NCBI GenBank assembly: GCA_036273715.1
Contig: DASUHB010000069.1
Coordinates: 1 to 64,000 of the forward strand
DNA: 64,000 bases
Origin: Gemmatimonadaceae bacterium
GTDB taxonomy: Bacteria; Gemmatimonadota; Gemmatimonadetes; Gemmatimonadales; Gemmatimonadaceae
Direction of reading: 5' to 3'
Shown here one piece after another: positions 10,053 through 17,660 of the stretch (the first letter of the stretch is position 1; every line of letters begins with the position of its first letter). Made by a program: the position numbers and the translations under genes. The notes beneath the pieces are model-generated. The model searched no databases. It was not told where the DNA came from and saw nothing but the letters and a program-made list of their open reading frames with translations.

Positions 10053-10525
10053 ATTTGCGTCAGGATCTCGTCGTTGGTCCGCTTGTGCCCCGGCGAATCC
10101 TCGATGTGCCGCCACGCGATGCGGCCGTCGGTGCCGACGAGGAAATACGCGCGATTGGCGAAGAACCGCTCGGGGATCAACACCCCGTAGGCGCGCGACA
10201 CGTCGCGCTTGAAATCACTGAGCAGGTCGACCCGCATGTTGTGCTTGGCCTTGAACTCGCGCAACGTGGGCACCGAATCGACACTGATCGGCAGAATGAC
10301 GACGTCCTTGTCGAGGAACTGGTCGAAGTCGTCGCTCATGTCGCACAGCTCGGCCGTGCACGTGCTCGTGAAGGCGAGCGGGAAGAACGCGATGAGCACG
10401 CGCTTCTTTCCACGGAACGAGGAGAGCGTGACCGGCGACCCGGCGGTCGAATCAGCGGTGAAGTCGGGAGCGACGTCGCCGACGGCCGGGCTCGAGCCCG
10501 CGGTCGTTGGAGCTGGTGCGGACAT
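10037..10525 (-). CDS. peroxiredoxin (AhpC/TSA family, PrxQ/Bcp-like)
   Basis: A 162-aa thiol peroxidase that reduces hydrogen peroxide and organic peroxides. The thioredoxin-like fold carries the peroxidatic Cys56 in FPLAFTSTCTAELC. A second Cys lies five residues on (Cys61), the spacing of the resolving cysteine in PrxQ/Bcp enzymes, so an intramolecular disulfide regenerated by thioredoxin is likely. A thioredoxin is encoded at 14152. GGAGGA is well placed before the ATG at 10525. The first 14 residues are a low-complexity extension. Confidence 0.92.
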   Translation of the reverse strand: MSAPAPTTAGSSPAVGDVAPDFTADSTAGSPVTLSSFRGKKRVLIAFFPLAFTSTCTAELCDMSDDFDQFLDKDVVILPISVDSVPTLREFKAKHNMRVDLLSDFKRDVSRAYGVLIPERFFANRAYFLVGTDGRIAWRHIEDSPGHKRTNDEILTQIAATA

Positions 10526-10600
10526 CCGGGCTTATCCTCCGTTGGTCGGGTGCGCGGAAGCTAGAGCGATGCTCCGTCGCCGGCAACGATGGCCGTTGCG

Positions 10601-11269
10601 TCAGGGGCTTTCGCGGCGCGGTGATTCGCGGGTCGCCTCTCGCCGCGGCTCGACGCGCGGTGCGCTCGATGCAGCGCTCGACGGCGCGCGAATGAGTTCT
10701 TCGGCCGCGAGCAGGCTGCGCGACAGCTCGGCCATCGTCATGTTGCGGCTCTGACTCGTGCGCTGCAGCACCTTGTACGCCGCGCTCTCGCTGATCGAGT
10801 CGCGCTCCATGAGAATTCCCTTAGCACGCTCGATGATTTTCCGATCTTCGAGCCGCTTGCGCAGGTCGTCGGTCTCGTGGCGCTGCTTCATCCACTCTTC
10901 GTGCCGCGCTTCGGCGATGGCGATGGCGGCGCTCAGTTGGGCGGCCGTCACCGGCTTTACCAGGTAGTGAAACACCGGCAGCATTGCCGCTTGGCCCAAC
11001 GTCTCGGCGTCGCTGTACGCCGTGACGATGATGATCGGGACGGGCCGGTCGATGTGGATCCGTTCCGCCGCTTCCAGGCCCGAGAGATGGGGCATGCGGA
11101 CGTCGAGCAGCACGAGATCGGGGCTCAGGGTGCGCGCCATGGAGACGGCGGTCACGCCGTCGGCAGCAATGCCGATCACGCTGTGGCCGAGTGAGCGCAG
11201 ATCTTGCTCGAGGCCCAGCGCGGTGACGCTCTCATCCTCGGCGATCAAGATTCGTAGCGGCGATGGCAA
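10601..11269 (-). CDS. response regulator with ANTAR RNA-binding domain
   Basis: A 222-aa AmiR/NasR/EutV-type antiterminator. The receiver domain (1-120) has phospho-acceptor Asp56 in LVLLDVRMPHLSG and Lys in YLVKPV. A helical linker and an ANTAR domain (about 135-195) with ERAKGILMERDSISESAAYK follow. ANTAR domains bind twin-hexaloop RNA and prevent termination. The gene is divergent, with 102 bp between starts, from a HisKA_2 kinase at 11372, the partner class used by EutW and PdtaS. The target RNAs are unknown. The last 25 residues are a low-complexity Arg/Ser/Pro tail. Confidence 0.95.
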   Translation of the reverse strand: MPSPLRILIAEDESVTALGLEQDLRSLGHSVIGIAADGVTAVSMARTLSPDLVLLDVRMPHLSGLEAAERIHIDRPVPIIIVTAYSDAETLGQAAMLPVFHYLVKPVTAAQLSAAIAIAEARHEEWMKQRHETDDLRKRLEDRKIIERAKGILMERDSISESAAYKVLQRTSQSRNMTMAELSRSLLAAEELIRAPSSAASSAPRVEPRREATRESPRRESP

Positions 11270-11371
11270 TGGTGGCTCCGGCGTGGCATCTTGAATTGAC
11301 GTACAGCCTGCAAGACACGGACCCTCGACTCCATTGAGTCCGTTCTAGCCGGTCGACCAGCGAGTTCGTAC

Positions 11372-12433
11372 ATGTCCGAAGCACGCATCGTGATCGTGGC
11401 TCCCTCGAAAGCGAATGTGCGCGCCGCGGCGACGACGCGTGCGTTGGCCCGTGCGCTCGAGCGGATGGACTTTCGCGTCGCGCACGCAACGCCCGCCGAT
11501 GCCGTGGACTCGGTGGACGAGCGGGTGGAAGCCGTGATCGTCGCCGCGACTCGTCCTATTGTGCTGCCGATCGCGCGCCGCCTCAAGGCCCGCTTTCAGA
11601 TGCCGCTGCTGCCGATCGTGGCGCTCACGGCGGCCCCGCGGCAGCGGCCTAACGGTGCGGCGCCAGACGTGTGGCTGCGCGCATCCACGCCGTGCGCCGA
11701 AGTGGCCGACCGCGTCGAAGAGCTGGTGCGCATCCGGCACGCCGAGCGTGAGATGGTCCGCTTGAGCACCACGCTGGCGGAGCTCGCAGCGGAGAATGGG
11801 CGGTTGTACGAGCGCGCGCGGCGCGACGCCGAGGCCACCGCGCTGCTGTTGCGCGAGCTGCAGCATCGCGTGCGAAACAATCTTGCGGCGATCCAGGCGC
11901 TGCTGGTGCTCGAGCGCCATCGCGCGCCGCCGCGCGCGCTGCCCGAAGCGCTCGACGTCGCGATCGCCCGATTGCGCAGCATGGCGGCGCTGCAGGATTC
12001 GCTCTTGCCGCACGCCAGCGAAGTGGAGCTTGCGTCGCTCGCGCGCGCGGTGGCGAACGGCGCGCTCGATGTGTTTGGCGCCGGCGATCGCGTGCGCTGC
12101 GACGTGACTGGCGGCGCCACGTTGCCGGCGCGCAGCGCGAGCGCGGTGGCCATCGTGCTCAACGAGCTGATCACCAACGCACTCAAACACGCCGATGCGC
12201 AGACGGTCGACGTCACGATCCGGCAGAATGGTCGCGCCGTCGAATTGGATGTCGCAGACGATGGACGCGGCATGCCGGCGACGAGCGCGAGCGGCAGCGG
12301 CTTGGTGATCGTGCGGGCGGTGGTGCAGAACGAGTTGGGCGGCTCGTTGTCCTACGTGCCATCGGCGTGCGGGACGCGGGCACGAATTGCGATTCCAGCC
12401 GCGGCCGGCGACGGCGCGGCAGGCGCCGACTGA
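11372..12433 (+). CDS. HisKA_2 family sensor histidine kinase with pseudo-receiver N-terminus
   Basis: A 353-aa soluble kinase. Residues 1-120 look like a receiver fold without a convincing acidic pocket or phospho-acceptor Asp. A coiled linker (125-155) follows, then a HisKA_2 motif with His165 in LLRELQHRVRNNLAAIQALL, and an HATPase_c domain (NELITNALKHA, VADDGRGMP). HisKA_2 kinases typically pair with ANTAR regulators, and this gene is divergent from one. No input domain such as PAS or GAF is visible. Its last 82 bp overlap the 3' end of the convergent copCD gene. Confidence 0.9.
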   Translation: MSEARIVIVAPSKANVRAAATTRALARALERMDFRVAHATPADAVDSVDERVEAVIVAATRPIVLPIARRLKARFQMPLLPIVALTAAPRQRPNGAAPDVWLRASTPCAEVADRVEELVRIRHAEREMVRLSTTLAELAAENGRLYERARRDAEATALLLRELQHRVRNNLAAIQALLVLERHRAPPRALPEALDVAIARLRSMAALQDSLLPHASEVELASLARAVANGALDVFGAGDRVRCDVTGGATLPARSASAVAIVLNELITNALKHADAQTVDVTIRQNGRAVELDVADDGRGMPATSASGSGLVIVRAVVQNELGGSLSYVPSACGTRARIAIPAAAGDGAAGAD

Positions 12434-13872
12434 GCGGCGCTCATCTGCATGTCGGCGGGCGGGCTCGAGGCGACCAGCACGGCGGTCGCCGCGAGCACGG
12501 CCGCCCCGGCCAGGAGCTCCAGGGCCGCGGAGCGGCGCAGCCGCCGCGCCGCGGCCTCGCTGCCTAACGACGGCCGCATGAGGCGCCAGTTGATGGCGCC
12601 CAGCGCCAACACGGTCGCGACCAGCGCGAGCTTGATGAGCAGCGTGCGCCCGTAGTCGCTGTCGACGAAGGCGTGCCAGCTGCCCAGGTGCAGCCAGGCG
12701 GCGATGACGCCCGTGGCCACCACTACGCCGGCCGACACCAGCGCCACCGGCGAGAACGCGTTGACGAAGTCCGCGGCCGCCGGTCCCCGCGCGCCGGGGT
12801 CCTGCCCGAGGCAGGCGGGCATGGCGACGAGCGCCACGCCTAACAACGTGCCTAACCACGCCCCGGCGGCCAGGATGTGCAGCGCGTCCGCACAGACGGC
12901 CAGTTCCCGCAACGATCCGGCGTCGGCCGCGTGTCCGCTCATCGAAAACGACAGCGCGAGGAGCACGGCGCACACCTCGGCGAACCGCCAGTGCGCGGTC
13001 CCCGCGCGCCGCGATGGGACGCCTGCGGCAAGCGCGATGATCGCTGCCGCGACCTGCAGCAGCCACGCCCAGCCCCACACCGTCGTGGTCACGACGCCGC
13101 CCACGTCCACCGGCATCGGCGGATTGCCGCGCAGGGCGGCGATTTGCGCCGCGAGACGCAGCGCGGCGTCGATGACCAGAAGCGCAGCCGCAAGACGGAG
13201 CACACCGGCGGCGCGACTGTCCACGCGCCCGGCCAGCTCGGCGCGGCCGGCGCTCGCGCGCGGCGTCACCCACCGCGCGAGCACGATGGATCCGACTAAC
13301 GCAAGCATCGCGACGAAGCCGAGCCAACGCACGGCGACATACCAGAACGACTCGACGTCGAAGCCGCCGGCCGAGCTCGTGTCCATTGCGGCCATCGATG
13401 GAGGAGCGGGCGACGGCGTCATCGTGTCGGGCGGCGGCGACGCAGGGGGCGCAGCGGACGCCTGCGGCGCGACGGCCGCCGCATGAGCCGAGATCGTAAA
13501 CGCGAACGAGCCGTGCACCGGGTGTCCGTCGTCGGACGTGGTCCGCCAACGAACGGTGTACCTGCCCGGCGGCAACGCGTGTATGAGCCCGACCGTCAGT
13601 GTGTGTTTCGGAACCTGCACGAGGCGCGGCGGACCGGAGTCGACGCGCGCGCCGGCAGCATTCAGCACTTCGATGTGCGTTGGCGCGAGCTGCGGATCTT
13701 CGCTGAAGGACAGGCCGACCGCGGCGGGCGCTGCGTCGAGCGTCGAGCCGGCGGGCGGCGCGCTCGACACGAGGATGAGATGCGCAAACGCCGCGCGCGG
13801 AATCGCGAGGCCGGCCAGAAGCACGGCGACGAACGACGCAATGCGCGCGCGACGCAGGCGCCGGGCGGCCAA
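12352..13872 (-). CDS. CopC-CopD fusion, copper resistance/import protein
   Basis: A 506-aa fusion of periplasmic CopC and inner-membrane CopD. The signal peptide (1-30) ends AAFA, leaving His31 as the mature N-terminus, as required for the CopC copper-binding histidine brace. A second conserved site is DDGHPVHGSF. A Pro/Ala-rich linker precedes about eight membrane helices of the CopD fold. Such fusions are thought to take up copper, for example for cuproenzymes; export is also proposed. The start is TTG at 13872, with GGAG about 13 nt upstream, so it is a weakly initiated gene. The 3' end overlaps the convergent kinase gene by 82 bp. Confidence 0.88.
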   Translation of the reverse strand: MAARRLRRARIASFVAVLLAGLAIPRAAFAHLILVSSAPPAGSTLDAAPAAVGLSFSEDPQLAPTHIEVLNAAGARVDSGPPRLVQVPKHTLTVGLIHALPPGRYTVRWRTTSDDGHPVHGSFAFTISAHAAAVAPQASAAPPASPPPDTMTPSPAPPSMAAMDTSSAGGFDVESFWYVAVRWLGFVAMLALVGSIVLARWVTPRASAGRAELAGRVDSRAAGVLRLAAALLVIDAALRLAAQIAALRGNPPMPVDVGGVVTTTVWGWAWLLQVAAAIIALAAGVPSRRAGTAHWRFAEVCAVLLALSFSMSGHAADAGSLRELAVCADALHILAAGAWLGTLLGVALVAMPACLGQDPGARGPAAADFVNAFSPVALVSAGVVVATGVIAAWLHLGSWHAFVDSDYGRTLLIKLALVATVLALGAINWRLMRPSLGSEAAARRLRRSAALELLAGAAVLAATAVLVASSPPADMQMSAAQSAPAAPSPAAAGIAIRARVPHADGT

Positions 13873-13970
13873 TGAATTCAGCGGCGCTCCTCCGCGTTGC
13901 GAGTGGGCGGAGACTGACTACGCAAAAGGCCCGGCGGCACTGCATCCGCCAGGCCTGGGATGATTGGCGA

Positions 13971-14043
13971 TGGAGCGTGCGAGGTTCGAACTCGCGACCT
14001 TTCGGTTGCAAACCGAATGCTCTCCCAACTGAGCTAACGCCCC
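13971..14043 (-). tRNA. tRNA-Ala (anticodon UGC)
   Basis: A complete 73-nt cloverleaf reads on the minus strand. The acceptor arms GGGGCGT and ACGCTCC pair with the alanine identity wobble G3-U70. The D arm is GCTC...GAGC. The anticodon arm is TTCGG-TTTGCAA-CCGAA, with UGC at 34-36. The T arm is GCGAG-TTCGAAC-CTCGC, and the discriminator base is A. CCA is not encoded. It lies between copCD and the thioredoxin gene. Confidence 0.97.
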
Positions 14044-14151
14044 GATGCAAGACGAAAGATAAAATCGCCCGCGTCGCGCGCGCCAGAGCATGCTTCCACC
14101 GTTCGTGCGACGGGTCTACGTTTCGCGAAGTCCCTTCGGCAGGAGCAGGCG

Positions 14152-14607
14152 ATGAGCACCCAGCCAGATACCGCGGCGTCGACGCAGCATCTCACCGTGC
14201 GCTGTCCATTTTGCCGCACGTGGAACCGTGTCGCCGCGGCGCGGGTGAGCGACCGGCCCAAGTGCGGGAACTGCGCGCGTCCCCTGCTCCTGGATCGGCC
14301 GCTGGCGGTCGACGACGAGTCGTTTCAGCGCACGATTACCGAGACGGACGTGCCCGTCCTGGTCGACTTCTACGCGGACTGGTGCGGACCCTGCAAGATG
14401 ATGGCGCCGCTGCTCGATGAAGTTGCGGCGACCCATCAGGGCGCTCTGTTAGTCACGAAGCTCGACACGGATCGCGCGCCGCTGACATCGCAGCAATACA
14501 ACGTGCGCGGCATTCCAACCACCATTCTCTTCCGCGACGGGCGCGAGGTCGCGCGCGAAGTGGGCGCCGTTCCGAAGGCGCGCCTCGAGGCGTTGGCGTC
14601 GAAGTAG
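14152..14607 (+). CDS. trxC: thioredoxin 2-type protein with N-terminal zinc ribbon
   Basis: A 151-aa thioredoxin. The N-terminal zinc ribbon has CPFC (Cys18/21) and CGNC (Cys38/41), as in TrxC/thioredoxin-2. The thioredoxin fold (about 50-151) follows, with active site WCGPC (Cys78/81) and the cis-Pro motif VRGIPTT. It reduces protein disulfides in the cytoplasm, probably including the peroxiredoxin at 10037. AGGAG precedes the ATG. The gene stands alone between a tRNA and a large palindrome. Confidence 0.95.
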   Translation: MSTQPDTAASTQHLTVRCPFCRTWNRVAAARVSDRPKCGNCARPLLLDRPLAVDDESFQRTITETDVPVLVDFYADWCGPCKMMAPLLDEVAATHQGALLVTKLDTDRAPLTSQQYNVRGIPTTILFRDGREVAREVGAVPKARLEALASK

Positions 14608-15018
14608 CCTCGCTCGACCGTCTTCGCCCTCGCGATCGAACCGGAGGCCGGACGGGCAGAGTGCTACGCTCATGAAGACGCGGACACAGCACGGTCACAG
14701 CGGACACGACACGAGGCGTACTGAGCCCTGAGGCGCGAAGGCAGTGACCGCGTGGCGAGGCTCCGCCCAAACGCCACATGGAGGGATCTACGACAAAAGC
14801 TCAAAAGGATAAGAACAAGGATGCAAGAGATGGGGTCGGCGCACCTCCACGCTTAACGACGCGTCGTTGAGGTTGCATATGCACCGACCCCATCTCTTGT
14901 ATCCTTGTGGTTATCCTTCACACCAGAGCGAAGAAGCTCTCCACACAGGCCTCCAGTTAGCCCTCACGTCGCTCTTCCAGCGGCCATAGTGCGCCGACGT
15001 GTACCGACCTGCTTCCCC
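14608..15018. other. long intergenic region with palindromic element
   Basis: About 410 bp without a plausible gene. 14608-14804 shows nothing I can identify. 14805-14918 is a large palindrome, listed separately. 14919-15018 is featureless. No open frame here has recognisable protein content. Confidence 0.6.
14805..14918. repeat. 114-bp near-perfect palindrome (REP/MITE-like element)
   Basis: Two 39-nt arms (14805-14843 and 14880-14918) are inverted copies with only four mismatches. They begin AAGGATAA and contain AAGAGATGGGGTCGG. The midpoint of the arms (14861.5) coincides with an inner perfect 14-bp palindrome, AACGACGCGTCGTT (14855-14868). The element encodes nothing, has no visible target-site duplication, and is more AT-rich than its surroundings. 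It resembles a non-autonomous palindromic element of the REP/RAYT or MITE kind. Confidence 0.8.
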
Positions 15019-15045
15019 AAAAAAAGGGCCGCCTAACGGCGGCCC
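15019..15045 (-). terminator. Rho-independent terminator of the act operon
   Basis: On the minus strand: GGGCCGCC-GTTA-GGCGGCCC followed by seven T residues (stem 15026-15033/15038-15045, T-run 15019-15025). It lies 17 bp past the actF stop. The stem and loop contain the over-represented word GCCTAAC/GTTAGGC. Confidence 0.95.
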
Positions 15046-15062
15046 TGTGACGATGGGCGCGG

Positions 15063-16397
15063 CTACTCGTGCGCCGGAAGCGGCTCCATCGTGTCCGGAT
15101 TCACCGGCACCTGCACCTCGTCGCGATAGGGCGACGTCATGAGCGTCACCCGGACGCGCGGGAACGCATCCATGAACGCGCGGTAGCTGAGTCCCCACAG
15201 ACCGAGGAAGCCGAGCGTCATGCCGATCTCCCAGATCCCGAAGAGGAAATGCGGCGCGCCCGCGTGCAGCGACGGATACACCTCGATGTAGCGCAGCAGC
15301 CAGATGCCCACCACGCTGCTCAGGGCGAAGATGAAAAACGTCGGCAGATACACCTTCGCCGCGCGCGACAACAGGCCAAAGAACGGAATCACGAACGCCA
15401 GGAAGACGATCGCGAGCGTCGCCCACTCCCAGGGCGCTTCCAGACGGCCGTGGAACCAGTGCGTCTCCTCCGGCATGTTGCCGTACCAGATCACCAGGTA
15501 TTGCGCGAACGTGAGGTAGCCCCAGAACGCCGTGAACGCGAACCCCAGTTTGCCCAGGTCGTGGAAGTGGTGCTCGGTGATCAGCTCTTCGGCTGCCAGG
15601 TGTCTGCGCCACCACATCACGAGCAGCGACCACGACATGATCGCGGCCAGCCACGCCCCCATGTAGAACCACCAGCCGTACATCGTGCTCTGGAAGTACA
15701 TGTCGAGCGACATCGACAGATCCCAGGAGTGCATCAGATAGAAGAAGTTGAACAGCAGGCACATGACCACGGCCAGCCAGCCCTGCATTGAGTGCGTCGA
15801 GTGGATCTCGCGGCGCTCCTCGCCGAACCCGCGTCGCATGCGGTCGCGAATGCCCCTGGCCCAGGCGGCGCCGAAGTCGTTAGGCAACACGCCCACGTCC
15901 AGCCGCACACACTTGTAGATGTACCACAGGCTGAGCACGGTGAGGATGAGGAACATCCCGATCTCGCGCGCGGCGAAGAAGCCCGGGCTCAGCCAGAACC
16001 GCTTCTCGGGAATCGGCGCTTCGCCGGAAAACCAGGGGAAGATGTGCTTGCCGCCGAGGATGATCACGATGAGCAGCAGCAACGCCACCGGCATGAACGC
16101 TACGTAGCCTTCGATCATCCGCACGATGGTGCGCGACCAACGCGCGGTCGTGATGCGCTGCACCGCGACCACGATCACGCCCGCCTGCGACACGCTGGCG
16201 AAGAACAGCCAGTTGAAGTGCATTGCCTGCCACATGCGATCCTGTCCGGTGAACGCGCCGATCAGGAATACGATGAGTCCGATGATGGCGAAGATGGCAC
16301 TCCACGTCGTGACCCACGGCGGCATCGGTTTGGACGTCAGCCGGACGAGTTCCTCGCGGCTGGGCATGTCTCGATCGGTCGTCGCGTGCGAGCTCAC
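15063..16397 (-). CDS. actF: alternative complex III subunit ActF (quinol-binding membrane subunit 2)
   Basis: A 444-aa polytopic inner-membrane protein with about ten helices, the last gene of actABCDEF. ActF is related to NrfD/ActC-type subunits and belongs to the quinol:cytochrome c/cupredoxin oxidoreductase that replaces cytochrome bc1. Supporting features are the His-rich helix FWLSPGFFAAREIGMFLIL, MHSWDLSMSLDMYFQSTMYG and HFHDLGKLGFAFTAFWGYLTF, all typical of the family. The ATG at 16397 overlaps the actE stop (16394) by 4 nt (ATGA). A strong terminator follows. Confidence 0.93.
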   Translation of the reverse strand: MSSHATTDRDMPSREELVRLTSKPMPPWVTTWSAIFAIIGLIVFLIGAFTGQDRMWQAMHFNWLFFASVSQAGVIVVAVQRITTARWSRTIVRMIEGYVAFMPVALLLLIVIILGGKHIFPWFSGEAPIPEKRFWLSPGFFAAREIGMFLILTVLSLWYIYKCVRLDVGVLPNDFGAAWARGIRDRMRRGFGEERREIHSTHSMQGWLAVVMCLLFNFFYLMHSWDLSMSLDMYFQSTMYGWWFYMGAWLAAIMSWSLLVMWWRRHLAAEELITEHHFHDLGKLGFAFTAFWGYLTFAQYLVIWYGNMPEETHWFHGRLEAPWEWATLAIVFLAFVIPFFGLLSRAAKVYLPTFFIFALSSVVGIWLLRYIEVYPSLHAGAPHFLFGIWEIGMTLGFLGLWGLSYRAFMDAFPRVRVTLMTSPYRDEVQVPVNPDTMEPLPAHE

Positions 16398-17146
16398 GGG
16401 CGGCCTCCCTTGGATGCGGCGGACGGCTTGGTGGTGCTAACGCTGTCGGTCGGTGTCGCCGCCTGCGGCGGCAGCGCGGCCGTATCCTCGAGCTCCGACA
16501 TCCACGCCGCGACATCCTGCGGACGGTACGGGGCCGGTCGCGTTGGGCCGGTGCGCGTGTAGCCCGGCACCTGGCGTCCGTTCTCTCCGGGGAACCCGGG
16601 GGGCGAGGTGTCGGCGGTGACACCGGGGAGTTTGCCTTGCAGCGCGCGCACGTAATTCACCACGTCCCAGCGATCCATGTCTTCGATGCGGTCGTACGTG
16701 GGCATCAACCCGCGGCCGTTGCGGATCATGCCATAGATGTAGCCGTCGGTACGGTTCTTCGTGACATCGGTGAGCAAGCTCGGCGCGGGCACGCCGTACT
16801 GCACCGCTCTGCCGTTGCCCGCGCCGGATGCACCGTGACAGACCGCGCAGTTGATCTGGAAATACTTGCGGCCGTTGTCCAACGACGCGCGGGTCGGCGC
16901 ATGCGGATTCTGCAAGTTGGACATCGAGTCGATCGTGCCCGGCAGTTGCTGGTACGACACCACGTAGGCCGGTTCGGGATTTCCGGTGAGCGGCACCGAG
17001 TAGATGGGCGTGCCGCGCATCGGGGTCACCGTGTCGCCGGCATACTGCCATTGCCACGGCTTGATTTTGGGCTGCTGCTTGAAATCCGTGAACCACTCGC
17101 AGCCGGTAGCCGCGACGGTCGCGGCGAGCAGCAGCGCGACGCGCAT
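16394..17146 (-). CDS. actE: alternative complex III subunit ActE (monohaem cytochrome c lipoprotein)
   Basis: A 250-aa periplasmic cytochrome c anchored as a lipoprotein. The N-terminus MRVALLLAATVAATGC ends in a lipobox. A single haem motif, CAVCH, lies in the c-type domain, with a downstream methionine in GRGLMPTYDRIEDMDRWDVV as probable axial ligand. ActE passes electrons from the multihaem ActA/ActB side towards a terminal oxidase or carrier. I choose the ATG at 17146 because it creates the signal peptide. A longer in-frame extension would run back into actD coding sequence. The C-terminal tail after about 215 is low complexity. Confidence 0.92.
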   Translation of the reverse strand: MRVALLLAATVAATGCEWFTDFKQQPKIKPWQWQYAGDTVTPMRGTPIYSVPLTGNPEPAYVVSYQQLPGTIDSMSNLQNPHAPTRASLDNGRKYFQINCAVCHGASGAGNGRAVQYGVPAPSLLTDVTKNRTDGYIYGMIRNGRGLMPTYDRIEDMDRWDVVNYVRALQGKLPGVTADTSPPGFPGENGRQVPGYTRTGPTRPAPYRPQDVAAWMSELEDTAALPPQAATPTDSVSTTKPSAASKGGRP

Positions 17147-17159
17147 CGTGCCTAACGCT

Positions 17160-17660
17160 TTACCGCTCACCGCGCACCTCCACCGCCCCGTGCTTCTTGA
17201 GCGTATCTGAAACGTCGGTCTGCCGGTCCGGCGGGCATTCCACCCACACGCCGAAATTCGCGTTGCTGAACCGCTCATCGTAGCCCACCGTCATCGTGAT
17301 GCGCGGAATGCGCGATACGACGAACAAGCCGAGCACCGTCGCGAGCGAGCCGATGAGCACCATGACCTCGAAGCTGATGATCGTGTACGGCACCCACGAC
17401 GGCACCACCTTGCCGCCGACGACTAACGGCCAGTAGTCCGAGATCCAGATCGGAATCCAGTAGCCGAACGTCGCGCCGAGCAGTCCGCCGATGAGCGTGT
17501 AGCGGCGGACGACGCTCGGACCCGTGTTCAGCAAGTGCTCCAGCTCGTGGCGCGGCGCGGGCGAATACACCCGGATGTCTCCGGCCTTGAGCTTCTTGAC
17601 CGCTGCGACCGCATCGACCGTCGCGTCGAGCTCGCGGAATACTCCGACGATGCCTTCCAT
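17160..17660 (-). CDS. actD: alternative complex III subunit ActD
   Basis: A 166-aa protein matching ActD (DUF3341-type). The soluble N-terminus MEGIVGVFRELDATVDAVAA is followed by two membrane helices (about 60-80 and 92-118) and a cytoplasmic tail with TMTVGYDERFSNANFG. ActD is a structural subunit of alternative complex III without cofactors. The ATG at 17660 overlaps the actC stop by 1 nt (TGATG), showing translational coupling. The next gene, actE, starts 13 bp after its stop. Confidence 0.92.
   Translation of the reverse strand: MEGIVGVFRELDATVDAVAAVKKLKAGDIRVYSPAPRHELEHLLNTGPSVVRRYTLIGGLLGATFGYWIPIWISDYWPLVVGGKVVPSWVPYTIISFEVMVLIGSLATVLGLFVVSRIPRITMTVGYDERFSNANFGVWVECPPDRQTDVSDTLKKHGAVEVRGER

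Noticed and set aside
13971-14043. tRNA-Cys reading of the anticodon loop (GCA)
   Set aside because: Correct alignment of the 7-nt loop TTTGCAA places UGC at 34-36, and the acceptor has the alanine-specific G3-U70 pair.
14805-14918. Insertion sequence or transposase gene
   Set aside because: No open frame with transposase motifs is present within or beside the palindrome; it can only be a non-autonomous element.
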